Assembly: GCA_045589215.1 (NCBI GenBank) | Contig: JAZNOQ010000034.1 | Location: forward strand, 1-12,938 | Direction of reading: 5' to 3' | DNA length: 12,938 bases | From: JAZNOQ01 sp045589215 | Lineage (GTDB): Bacteria; Bacillota; Clostridia; Oscillospirales; CAG-272 | In this document: piece by piece, positions 5,879-12,938 of the stretch | Layout: each line of letters starts with the position of its first letter | Numbering within the stretch: position 1 is the first letter of the stretch | Notes under the pieces: generated by a model | Databases searched by the model: none | What the model saw: the letters and a program-made list of their open reading frames with translations, nothing else | Told to the model about the DNA's origin: nothing | Program-made: the position numbers and the translations under genes

Positions 5879-7573
5879 ATGTCAATGATGAAGGTATCCG
5901 AAATTCCGTACAAGCGTTACACGATCGAGGAGGGCAGGGAGGCGTTTGCCCGTTTTGAAGCGGCGATGCAGGCGGCGCGGTCTGCCGATGACGTGATCGC
6001 GGCGCGCAAGGATTTCCGCTTTGAGATGGAGATCTTTGAAACGGCGGCGTCGCTTGCGAACTGCCGCTTTACGCTCGACACGCGTGACGAATTTTATCAG
6101 AATGAAATGAATTATTACGATGAGAACGGTCCGCTCTTTTCCGAGCTTTCGACGAATTACGGCGCGCTGATGCTGGCGTCGCCCTACCGTGCGGAGCTGG
6201 AACAGAAGCTGAATCCCCGTCTCTTCAAGATGTGGGAGAACGAGCAAAAGACCTTCTCTCCCGCTGTGATCGAGGACTGTCAGGAGGAGAACGCGACGGT
6301 CACCGAGTATTCGAAGCTGATGTCTGAGATGGTATTCACCTTCCGAAACGAGGATATGCCTCTGTCGCGTCTCCGCGGCAAGCTTGAGGACAGCGACCGC
6401 GCCGTACGCCGTGAGGCGGCGGAGGCGATCGGGCGAGGGCTCGAAAAGAACGCCGAGGCACTTGACGGGCTTTACGACAGGCTCGTGAAGATCCGCACGC
6501 GGATCGCGAAAAAGCTCGGGTACGAGAGCTTCACCGAGCTTGGCTACTACCGCATGGGGCGCATCGATTACGACGCGGATATGGTCGCATCCTTCCGCGA
6601 AAACGTGCGCCGTTCGCTCGTTCCGCGCGTGAAGGCGATCAAGGAGGGGATCGGGCGCGAGCTTGGGCTTGACACCTTTATGTTCTACGACAACGACATC
6701 TACGGAACGGGCGCGTCGATCGTTCCCGTCCTTGACAAGGCGGGGATGTTCGCGGCGGCGGAGCGGATGTACGACGCGATGGACCCCGAGATCGGGGCGT
6801 TTATGCGCGAGATGCAGGCGGCGGAGGCGTTCGACGTGGACGCGCGCGACGGCAAGTTCGGCGGCGGCTACTGCACGATCTTCAACTCCTACCGTCAGCC
6901 GTTCATCCTTGCGAATTTCAACGGCACGACGGGTGACGTCGACGTTCTGACGCACGAATTCGGGCACGCCTTTGCGATGAAGAAGATCTACGACCGTCCT
7001 GACAGCGAGCTTGCGATCGGCGGCTGTGAGACGGCGGAATCTCACTCGATGAGCATGGAATTTCTGTCCTGGCCCGCGATGGGCGACTTCTTCGGGGAGG
7101 ACGCGGACCGTTACAGACGGAAGCATCTGCTTTCCGCCCTCACCTTCATTCCGTACGGCGTTATGGTAGACGAGTTCCAGCACGAGGTCTATGCGCGCCC
7201 CGAGATGACGCCCGAGGAGCGAAAGGCTACTTGGAGAGGGCTTGAAAATAAGTACCGTCCGTATCTCTCCTACGGTGACCTGCCGTATTTGTCGGAGGGC
7301 ACGCGGTGGCAGTATCAGATGCACATTTACGAGACGCCCTTCTACTATATCGACTACTGTCTTGCGCAGACGGTTGCGATCGGCTTCCTTTGCGCGTCGA
7401 GAGAGAATTACGCGGACGCGCTTGCGCGTTATATCGAGCTTTGCCGCGCGGGCGGCGAGAAGGCGTTCGGACAGCTCATCGCGGATGCGGGGCTTGCCGA
7501 TCCCTTTACGGACGGTTCTCTTGACGTGATGGCGGAGAAGCTGATGCGCGTGCTTACGGAGATCGAGGGATAA
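5879..7573 (+). CDS. M3-family oligoendopeptidase (PepF-like zinc metallopeptidase)
   Basis: This 564-residue protein carries the zinc-metallopeptidase signature H359-EFG-H363, in the context DVLTHEFGHAF. It is followed 24 residues later by E387 in CETAESHSM, the likely third zinc ligand. The preceding GGGYCTIF and FILANFNGT stretches and the later QYQMHIYETPFYYIDYCLAQ are typical of the M3 family. Family members cleave short peptides in the cytoplasm; no signal peptide or membrane segment is seen, and the length fits M3B oligoendopeptidases. The ATG at 5879 follows GAGGGG (5863-5868) by 10 nt; in-frame ATGs at 5885 and 5888 are further from the site and less likely. The gene has its own promoter and terminator, so it appears monocistronic. 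A role in recycling imported or internal oligopeptides is inferred. The family is certain; substrate size preference is not readable. Confidence 0.93.
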   Translation: MSMMKVSEIPYKRYTIEEGREAFARFEAAMQAARSADDVIAARKDFRFEMEIFETAASLANCRFTLDTRDEFYQNEMNYYDENGPLFSELSTNYGALMLASPYRAELEQKLNPRLFKMWENEQKTFSPAVIEDCQEENATVTEYSKLMSEMVFTFRNEDMPLSRLRGKLEDSDRAVRREAAEAIGRGLEKNAEALDGLYDRLVKIRTRIAKKLGYESFTELGYYRMGRIDYDADMVASFRENVRRSLVPRVKAIKEGIGRELGLDTFMFYDNDIYGTGASIVPVLDKAGMFAAAERMYDAMDPEIGAFMREMQAAEAFDVDARDGKFGGGYCTIFNSYRQPFILANFNGTTGDVDVLTHEFGHAFAMKKIYDRPDSELAIGGCETAESHSMSMEFLSWPAMGDFFGEDADRYRRKHLLSALTFIPYGVMVDEFQHEVYARPEMTPEERKATWRGLENKYRPYLSYGDLPYLSEGTRWQYQMHIYETPFYYIDYCLAQTVAIGFLCASRENYADALARYIELCRAGGEKAFGQLIADAGLADPFTDGSLDVMAEKLMRVLTEIEG

Positions 7574-7586
7574 AGATTAAAAACAC

Positions 7587-7621
7587 CCCCTATTTTGGCA
7601 AAAATAGGGGTTGCTTTTTTT
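7587..7621 (+). terminator. Intrinsic terminator of the M3 peptidase gene
   Basis: CCCCTATTTT (7587-7596) pairs perfectly with AAAATAGGGG (7601-7610) around GGCA. TTGC and seven T residues (7615-7621) follow, then more T after a GA. The stem starts 14 bp beyond the stop codon. The upstream side is A-rich, so it might also work on the - strand. Confidence 0.88.
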
Positions 7622-7639
7622 GATTTTTTTTGCTATACT
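7611..7639 (+). promoter_or_regulatory. Promoter of the glycoside hydrolase gene, overlapping the preceding terminator
   Basis: TTGCTT (7611-7616) and TATACT (7634-7639) are spaced by 17 nt, and TGC just before the -10 gives an extended -10 element. The -35 hexamer and the spacer are the T-rich tail of the peptidase terminator. Transcription would start near 7646, with a leader of about 46 nt before the ATG at 7692. Confidence 0.72.
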
Positions 7640-7691
7640 TCTTGTAAAGTAAAACCAAAATTCAAAACTGACAGAAGAAAGGAATTTTGCT

Positions 7692-10600
7692 ATGCTGCTA
7701 AAACAAAACAACACGCCCGAGCTTTCGGATGAGCTTTTTAAGAGTCCGACTGCCGAATACCGCGGCACGCCCTTCTGGTCGTGGAACTGCAAGCTCGATG
7801 AGAAGGAGCTGCTCCGTCAGATCGACGAGCTCAAGGAAATGGGCTTCGGCGGCTTCCATATGCACTGCCGTGCGGGTATGGCGACCGAGTACCTCGGTGA
7901 GGACTTTATGAAGCTTGTGAAGTCCTGCGTCAAGAAGGCGAAGAAGGAGGATATGCTCGCGTGGCTGTACGACGAGGACCGTTGGCCCTCGGGCTTTGCG
8001 GGTGGTATCGTCACGAAGGAGGAGCGGTACAGAGCGAGACATCTCGTCGTTACGCCCGAGCCTTATACGCCCGGAACGGCTACGGTCTGTGGTGTCGTTC
8101 CCGAAAAGCCGCATATGGATTTCGGCAGATTTGACGTTGTTCTGAATGCGGACGGGACCCTCCGCTCCTACCGCCGTCTTGCGGACGGGGAGACCGCTGA
8201 GGGCGAGGTCTTTTACGCTTACATTGCGATCAGGGAGGACACGCCGCGCTACAACAATCAGGCGTACGTCGACACCCTGAACCCCGAAGCGATAAGACGC
8301 TTCATCGAGGTCACCTACGAGGCATACAAGAATGCGGTCGGGAAGGAATTTGACAAGACCGTTCCCGCGATCTTCACCGACGAGCCGCAGTTCAAGAAGA
8401 AGGGGCGTCTCACCTTTGCCACCGACAAAAAGCGGATCGAGCTTCCTTGGACCGACGATCTTGAGGACACGTATCGGGGGAAATACGGCTCGTCTCTCGT
8501 CGAGCATATTCCCGAGCTTGTCTGGGATCTGCCCGAGGGTGAGCCATCGCTCACGCGCTACCACTACCACGAGCATGTCGGACAGCGCTTCAGCGAGGCG
8601 TTTGCCGATCAGTGCGGCGATTGGTGCAAGAAGAATAAGCTTGCGCTGACGGGACACATGATGGCAGAGGCGTCGCTCGGCTCGCAGACGGGCATGCTTG
8701 GTGAGGCGATGCCGTCCTACCGCGGCTTCCAGATCCCCGGCATCGATATGCTGTGCGCGAAGTACGAGTTCAACACCGCAAAGCAGTGTCAGTCTGCCGT
8801 TCGTCAGTACGGCAGAGAGGGCATGATGAGTGAGCTTTACGGCGTGACCTCGTGGGATTTTGACTTCCGCGGCTACAAGGTCTCGGGAGATTGGCAGACC
8901 GCCTTTGGCGTTACCGTCCGTGTACCGCACCTCGCGTGGGTATCGATGGAGGGCGAGGCGAAGCGCGACTATCCTGCCGCGATCGGCTACCAGAGCCCTT
9001 GGTACAAGCAGTACAAGTACGTTGAGGATCATTTCTCACGTCTCCACACGGCTTTGACGCGCGGCAAGCCTGTTGTGCGCGTCGGTGTGATCCACCCCGT
9101 AGAGTCCTATTGGCTCCACTTCGGTCCGCAGGAGCAGTCCGCGCTTGCGACGCAGAACCTCGAATCGAATTTTGAAAATATCGTGAAGTGGCTGTCCTTC
9201 GGCGGCTATGACTTCGACTACATCTGTGAGACGACCCTGCCCGATCAGTGTAAGAGGGGTTCGGCTCCACTCCGTGTCGGCAAAATGGCGTACGACGCCG
9301 TTGTCGTGCCCGCGTGCGAGACGTTACGGAAGTCGACCGTCGAGCGCCTTGAGGCATTCCGCAAGGCAGGCGGTAAGCTGATCTTCATGGGCTCTGCACC
9401 GAAGCTGATGGACGCACAACCGTCGGACGCTCCCGCAAAGCTTTACCGGCGAAGCGAGGTGATCTCCTTCAGCAGAAGCGAGCTGATCGACGCGCTCGAA
9501 CCCGTCCGCGAGGTCGAGATCCGCAACCGCGACGGCGCTTACACCGAGGATATGCTTTATCAGATGCGTCAAGACGGCGACGATCGCTGGCTCTTTATCT
9601 GCAAGGGCAAGTTCCCCTACAACAAGGATCTTTCGACGCACTTTACGATGACCGTCCGTATTCCCGGTCATTACACGGTGAAGCTGTACGACTCGCTCAC
9701 GGGCGAGATATGCGACCAATACGTCACGTACAGAAACGGTAAGACCGAGATCGTTCGTGAGGTCTACGACTACGATAGCTTCCTCTTCCGTCTCACGCCC
9801 GCAAAAGAAGCTGAGAACGTTCCCGCGCCTACTGTTGTCGACGAAAGAAGGAAGAAGGGCGTTCGCGTCGATTCACTCGTTCCGTTCACGCTCCGCGAGC
9901 CGAACGCGTTGCTCCTCGACATGGCAGAGTTTGCACTTGACGACGAGCCGTATCACTCGAGAGAGGAGCTGCTCCGCGCCGACACACGCTGCCGTAATGC
10001 GCTCGGATGGCCGAGGCTTTCGGGCGGTGCGGCACAGCCGTGGTGCATCACGGAGGAGCCGATCGTGCATCAGATCCACCTCCGCTTCCGCGTTCAGAGT
10101 GAGATCCGCGTGTACCACGCGATGCTTGCGATCGAGAACCCCGACAAGGCAGAGATCGTCTGGAACGGCAAGCCGCTTGACAAGCGCGTGAAGGGCTACT
10201 ACGTTGACAGATCGCTGAAGACGATCCGCATTCCCGTGATCGAAAAGGGTGAGAATATTCTCGAATTGACGTTGCCCTTCGGCAAGCGTACCGCGACCGA
10301 GTGGTGCTACATCCTCGGTGACTTCGGCACACGCGTCGCAGGTGACTCTGCGGTGATCACGAAAATGCCCGAGACGCTCGGATTTTCGAGCATCGTTGCG
10401 CAGGGGCTGTCCTTCTACAGCGGTGCGCTCGACTATCATCTTGACGTCAACGTACCCGAGGAATTTGATGGCGCCGAGCTTGAGGTGCGCGTTCCGCAGT
10501 ACCGCGGATCGGTCGTTGAGGTGCTTCTCGACGGCGGAGCCCCCGAGATCGTGGCATACACGCCTTACAAGGTGTCGATGGGCAAGGTCACGAGCGGTGC

Positions 10601-10787
10601 ACACCGCGTGACGGTCCGCCTCTACGTACCGCGCACGAACGGATTTGGTCCCGTGCATCTTGCGGACGATCAGTTCGCGTACCCCGGCCCCGCTTCGTGG
10701 CGTACGGGCGGCGACTCCTTCGGCTATGAGTACCACTTCAAGACCGAGGGCGTTATGATGAAGCCGCAGCTTACGCTTGTGAAGTGA
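7692..10787 (+). CDS. Large cytoplasmic glycoside hydrolase, GH106 (alpha-L-rhamnosidase)-like
   Basis: The protein has 1031 residues; its ATG follows AAGAAAGGA (7675-7683) by 8 nt. The N-terminal barrel begins with YRGTPFWSWNCKLDEKEL (23-40), GFGGFHMHCRAG (51-62) and WLYDEDRWPSGFAGG (91-105), the pattern of large GH106-like hydrolases. Candidate catalytic acids are D230/E231 (AIFTDEPQF) and E381 (MMSELYGVTSWDF); this is inference. Residues about 462-577 (RVGVIHPVESYW, YDAVVVPACETL, GGKLIFMG) look like the flavodoxin/GATase-like middle domain of beta-galactosidases. Beta-sandwich, possibly carbohydrate-binding, regions follow (about 780-1030). There is no signal peptide, so it should act on imported oligosaccharides or glycosides. 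No transporter or sugar regulator is adjacent. Rhamnoside is the best substrate guess, but this branch is poorly characterised and another deoxy-sugar or uronide is possible. Glycoside hydrolase: confident; exact family: moderate. Confidence 0.8.
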   Translation: MLLKQNNTPELSDELFKSPTAEYRGTPFWSWNCKLDEKELLRQIDELKEMGFGGFHMHCRAGMATEYLGEDFMKLVKSCVKKAKKEDMLAWLYDEDRWPSGFAGGIVTKEERYRARHLVVTPEPYTPGTATVCGVVPEKPHMDFGRFDVVLNADGTLRSYRRLADGETAEGEVFYAYIAIREDTPRYNNQAYVDTLNPEAIRRFIEVTYEAYKNAVGKEFDKTVPAIFTDEPQFKKKGRLTFATDKKRIELPWTDDLEDTYRGKYGSSLVEHIPELVWDLPEGEPSLTRYHYHEHVGQRFSEAFADQCGDWCKKNKLALTGHMMAEASLGSQTGMLGEAMPSYRGFQIPGIDMLCAKYEFNTAKQCQSAVRQYGREGMMSELYGVTSWDFDFRGYKVSGDWQTAFGVTVRVPHLAWVSMEGEAKRDYPAAIGYQSPWYKQYKYVEDHFSRLHTALTRGKPVVRVGVIHPVESYWLHFGPQEQSALATQNLESNFENIVKWLSFGGYDFDYICETTLPDQCKRGSAPLRVGKMAYDAVVVPACETLRKSTVERLEAFRKAGGKLIFMGSAPKLMDAQPSDAPAKLYRRSEVISFSRSELIDALEPVREVEIRNRDGAYTEDMLYQMRQDGDDRWLFICKGKFPYNKDLSTHFTMTVRIPGHYTVKLYDSLTGEICDQYVTYRNGKTEIVREVYDYDSFLFRLTPAKEAENVPAPTVVDERRKKGVRVDSLVPFTLREPNALLLDMAEFALDDEPYHSREELLRADTRCRNALGWPRLSGGAAQPWCITEEPIVHQIHLRFRVQSEIRVYHAMLAIENPDKAEIVWNGKPLDKRVKGYYVDRSLKTIRIPVIEKGENILELTLPFGKRTATEWCYILGDFGTRVAGDSAVITKMPETLGFSSIVAQGLSFYSGALDYHLDVNVPEEFDGAELEVRVPQYRGSVVEVLLDGGAPEIVAYTPYKVSMGKVTSGAHRVTVRLYVPRTNGFGPVHLADDQFAYPGPASWRTGGDSFGYEYHFKTEGVMMKPQLTLVK

Positions 10788-10805
10788 ATTTGACCCTCTT
10801 TAACA

Positions 10806-10837
10806 AAAAAGACCGAACCCTCGGGTTCGGTCTTTTT
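10806..10837. terminator. Bidirectional terminator between the glycoside hydrolase and pdxK genes
   Basis: GACCGAACCC (10811-10820) is complementary to GGGTTCGGTC (10823-10832), and the stem is flanked by A residues on the left and TTTTT on the right (10833-10837). It gives a hairpin plus U-tract on both strands. It lies 18 bp after the hydrolase stop and 16 bp after the end of the convergent kinase gene, so it probably ends both transcripts. Confidence 0.92.
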
Positions 10838-10853
10838 CTGTTCTCTTCTTCTT

Positions 10854-11693
10854 TTATTCATTCTCCCCGAGGGCATTGACAAGGTAGGGGAGGGCAAGCT
10901 CGAACTTCGTGCCGTAGGTGTGGCTGTCGTCGCCGACCGTCTTTTCGATGCAGCGGACGGTGTATTCGGCTGCGAGCTTCACCGCGTCAAAAAGATCGTT
11001 TGTGCGCATCCACGCGCCGACCATCGCGGAGGCGTAGATGTCGCCCGTGCCGTGATAGCTCTGCTCGATCCGTCTGTGCCTGTAGTAGCGCGTGCCGTTT
11101 TCGTCATAGACGTGGATGCCCGTGAAGCCCTTTTCGTAGCTCACGCCCGTCAAAACGACGCGCTTTGCGCCGAGCGCGAGGAGCTTTTCCGTAAGCTCGT
11201 TTACGTACGCCTCGTCATACTGCTCGCGGTAGGGGGTATCCGTCAGGAAGCACGCCTCGGTGATGTTCGGAACGACGGCGTCCGCGCCGTCGCACAGACG
11301 CTTCATCGCCGCGACGTAATTTTCGTCAAAGCCGTAGTAAAGCTTGCCGTTGTCTGCCATCGCGGGGTCGACGATGAAGCGCGCGCCCTCTGTCGTGCAG
11401 GTCGCGACGATGCTTTTTACGTAGTCGATCTGATCTGCAGAGCCGAGGTAGCCCGTGTAGACTGCGTCAAACTTCAGTCCTTCCTTCTGCCAATGCGCCT
11501 CGATCGCGGGCATATCGTGCGAGAGATCGCGGACGGTGAAGCCCGTGAAGCCGCCCGTGTGGGTGGAGAGGACAGCCGACGGCAGGATCGCCGTTTCGAG
11601 TCCGCACGCGGAAAGGATCGGGAGCGCGACCGTCATGGAGCATTGCCCGACGCAGGAGATATCTTGAATGGTAAGAATGCGGTGGTAAGACAT
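10854..11693 (-). CDS. pdxK: Pyridoxamine/pyridoxal kinase (PdxK/PdxY type)
   Basis: This 279-residue protein belongs to the ribokinase-like (PfkB-related) vitamin B6 kinases, which phosphorylate pyridoxal, pyridoxamine or pyridoxine with ATP to make B6 phosphates in the cytoplasm. Visible marks are the start RILTIQDISCVGQCS, substrate-site STHTGGF (43-49), DPAMADNGKLY (109-119), the VVPNITEA stretch (140-147), and the anion-hole/catalytic GTGD (215-218), with D218 as likely base. Length matches the family. The ATG at 11693 is preceded by GAGG (11704-11701) with a 7-nt gap, and a consensus promoter lies just upstream. The gene is convergent with the glycoside hydrolase and shares its terminator. 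A salvage role is inferred; no de novo B6 genes are nearby. Which of the two kinase names applies, and the vitamer preference, cannot be decided from motifs alone. Confidence 0.93.
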   Translation of the reverse strand: MSYHRILTIQDISCVGQCSMTVALPILSACGLETAILPSAVLSTHTGGFTGFTVRDLSHDMPAIEAHWQKEGLKFDAVYTGYLGSADQIDYVKSIVATCTTEGARFIVDPAMADNGKLYYGFDENYVAAMKRLCDGADAVVPNITEACFLTDTPYREQYDEAYVNELTEKLLALGAKRVVLTGVSYEKGFTGIHVYDENGTRYYRHRRIEQSYHGTGDIYASAMVGAWMRTNDLFDAVKLAAEYTVRCIEKTVGDDSHTYGTKFELALPYLVNALGENE

Positions 11694-11729
11694 AGTGAAA
11701 CCTCGGTATCTTTCTTATTATGATCTTAT

Positions 11730-11758
11730 ATTATAGCACGGCGGTTTTTGGGTGTCAA
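11730..11758 (-). promoter_or_regulatory. Consensus sigma-A promoter of pdxK
   Basis: On the - strand, TTGACA (11758-11753) and TATAAT (11735-11730) are separated by exactly 17 nt, and TGC precedes the -10. This is a full consensus promoter with an extended -10 element. The predicted start near 11723 gives a leader of about 30 nt, too short for a riboswitch, and suggests steady expression. Confidence 0.9.
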
Positions 11759-11771
11759 TAGGGAATTTGCG

Positions 11772-11794
11772 AAAAAATCCTGCACGAAGCGCGG
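11772..11794 (-). terminator. Possible weak terminator of dinB
   Basis: Read on the - strand, CCGCGC-TTC-GTGC-A-GG folds into a six-pair stem with one wobble and one bulge, and is followed by A and six T residues (11777-11772). It lies about 40 bp past the dinB stop and just before the pdxK promoter. The stem is short, so the call is tentative. Confidence 0.35.
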
Positions 11795-11834
11795 AAAATC
11801 TCTCGCGTTTTGACGAAAATAATCGGAATGGTTG

Positions 11835-12938
11835 TTATTTTGTCGGTTTTTGAGAATTTTTGCCTGCCTGTGTATTCTTTTCCTCTTCCTTCACGGGGTG
11901 TTTTCCGTACGCGCCGATGCCAAGCTCGCGGTTTTCGTACGCGCCGAGATGGATCACGCCCTTGCCGAATTTCCGTCTGATGCCGTCGATCGCGCTTTCG
12001 AGCGATTCCTGCTTTTCATTGCTCTCGCTTTCTCCGAAGATATCGAGCTGCTCATGCACCTCGTTTGGCGGGACGAGCGAGGTCGCGGTGACCGTCAAGG
12101 CGCGGATCGGGTGAGAGAAGCCGTAGGAGGCACGGATCAGGGCGAGTGCGGTCTCCGAGATCTCCTGACAGAGCCAGGTCGAGTGGCGCAGGGTGCATTG
12201 CTTTTGCACGGTCCTGAAGTTCGGATCCTTGATCTGCACCTGCACGACGAGGCATTTTCTGTTTTCATCGCGGAGGCGGTAGGAGACCGCGTCCGAAAGC
12301 GCCGAAACGCCCGCACGGATCTCGCTCTCTCCGACGATGTCGCGGCGGAAGGTCATGCCGTTTCCGACCGATTTCGGCGGCTCCTTGTCGTAGTACGAGC
12401 GGACGGGGGAGTCATCCTCGCCGCGCGCGTAGCGTAGGAGCTGAAGCCCCGACTCGCCGAGCAGGGCTTTGACCGTTTCTTCGTCACACGCGGCGAGTGC
12501 GCCGATCGTGCGGATCCCGATGCGCGCGAGGGTCTCGGTCGTTTTGCGCCCTGCGAAGAGGAGGTCGGAGACGGGGAGGGGGTAGACGAGCTGTTTATAA
12601 TTCGAGCGGTCGAACACGGTGGTCGCATCGGGCTTTTTATAGTCGCTTCCGAGCTTTGCGAAGGCGCGGCAGAAGCTGACGCCGCAGGAGATCGTGATGC
12701 CTATCTCGCGTTTTACGCGCGCTCTGATCTCATCGGCAAGCTCCCTCGGGGTCTTTTTGAAGTAGGAGAGGCTTCCCGTGACGTCGAGGAAGGATTCGTC
12801 GATGCCGAACGGATCGACGAGGTCGGTGTAGTCGAGGTAGATGCGGTTGACCTCCTTCGACACGCGGTGATATTCGTCGTGGTGGGGAAGCACGCACACG
12901 AGCTGGGGGCATTTTTCCCGCGCCTCGCGGATGGTCTC
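11835..12938 (-). CDS. dinB: DNA polymerase IV, Y family, C-terminal part (partial)
   Basis: The gene runs off the right edge; the frame is open from base 12938 to the TAA at 11837-11835, giving 367 residues. The protein is an error-prone translesion DNA polymerase. The palm motif GIDESFLDVTGS carries the second catalytic acid pair (D at 12800-12798, E at 12797-12795); the N-terminal DxD-type motif lies outside the window. Following it are ITISCGVSFCRAFAKLGSDY, the thumb helix-hairpin-helix area (LARIGIRTIGALA), and the little-finger domain beginning around KSVGNGMTFRRD. After that, QLDIF resembles the beta-clamp binding pentamer QL(S/D)LF. A charged, Lys-rich tail closes the protein. A GTG at 12899 is internal, because the homologous sequence continues upstream. 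Any SOS operator would lie outside the window. Other Y-family subtypes such as UvrX-like plasmid or phage polymerases cannot be fully excluded without the N-terminus. Confidence 0.92.
   Translation of the reverse strand, partial: ETIREAREKCPQLVCVLPHHDEYHRVSKEVNRIYLDYTDLVDPFGIDESFLDVTGSLSYFKKTPRELADEIRARVKREIGITISCGVSFCRAFAKLGSDYKKPDATTVFDRSNYKQLVYPLPVSDLLFAGRKTTETLARIGIRTIGALAACDEETVKALLGESGLQLLRYARGEDDSPVRSYYDKEPPKSVGNGMTFRRDIVGESEIRAGVSALSDAVSYRLRDENRKCLVVQVQIKDPNFRTVQKQCTLRHSTWLCQEISETALALIRASYGFSHPIRALTVTATSLVPPNEVHEQLDIFGESESNEKQESLESAIDGIRRKFGKGVIHLGAYENRELGIGAYGKHPVKEEEKNTQAGKNSQKPTK

Noticed and set aside
5450..5885. Short open frames on both strands in the alaX-peptidase spacer
   Set aside because: They translate the palindromic repeats and the promoter region; no ribosome binding site or recognisable protein feature supports them.
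5882..7324. A 480-codon open frame on the - strand opposite the M3 peptidase
   Set aside because: It is antisense to a clear metallopeptidase; the Arg/His/Val/Leu-rich translation is typical of a shadow frame in G+C-rich coding DNA.
7698..9032. A 444-codon open frame on the - strand opposite the glycoside hydrolase
   Set aside because: Same reason: full overlap with a well-supported gene, no start signals, and shadow-like composition.
11699..11834. A riboswitch ahead of pdxK
   Set aside because: The predicted leader is only about 30 nt and no conserved aptamer pattern is visible.

Overview
The window looks like chromosomal DNA of an anaerobic, gut- or rumen-type member of the Clostridia (Firmicutes), perhaps near the Oscillospirales or Christensenellales. 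The signs are moderately high G+C, Gram-positive-style ribosome binding sites, near-consensus sigma-A promoters, a SipW-type (TasA-like) secreted protein, an intracellular M3 oligopeptidase, and short GC-rich palindromic repeats between genes. The lineage is an inference from gene style; there is no rRNA here to settle it.

Layout, left to right: (1) the 3' end of a glycolytic glyceraldehyde-3-phosphate dehydrogenase gene (+) with a strong terminator. (2) A 3.5-kb gene (-) for a 1168-residue surface or secreted protein. It starts with a SipW-dependent signal and TasA/camelysin-like domain, followed by a GLUG-type beta-helix region and a short BspA-like leucine-rich segment. It has its own consensus promoter. 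(3) A 270-bp spacer of palindromes. (4) alaX-L (-), a free-standing alanyl-tRNA editing hydrolase. (5) A 440-bp spacer with more palindromes of the same family. (6) An M3-family oligoendopeptidase (+). (7) A 1031-residue cytoplasmic glycoside hydrolase of the GH106-like type (+), whose promoter overlaps the terminator of the peptidase gene. (8) A bidirectional terminator, then a pyridoxamine/pyridoxal kinase (-) with a consensus promoter. (9) The 3' part of a Y-family DNA polymerase IV gene, dinB (-), running off the right edge.

Most genes appear to be single transcription units: promoters could be read for five gene starts or neighbours, and terminators sit between units. There is no obvious shared pathway. 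The neighbourhood mixes housekeeping (glycolysis, tRNA quality control, vitamin B6 salvage, translesion synthesis) with nutrient use (peptide and glycan breakdown) and one large cell-surface protein. I found no CRISPR array, transposase, phage gene, tRNA or defence system. The most interesting items are the modular TasA-headed surface protein, with a different base composition in its two halves, and the related palindromic repeats that bracket alaX in inverted orientation.
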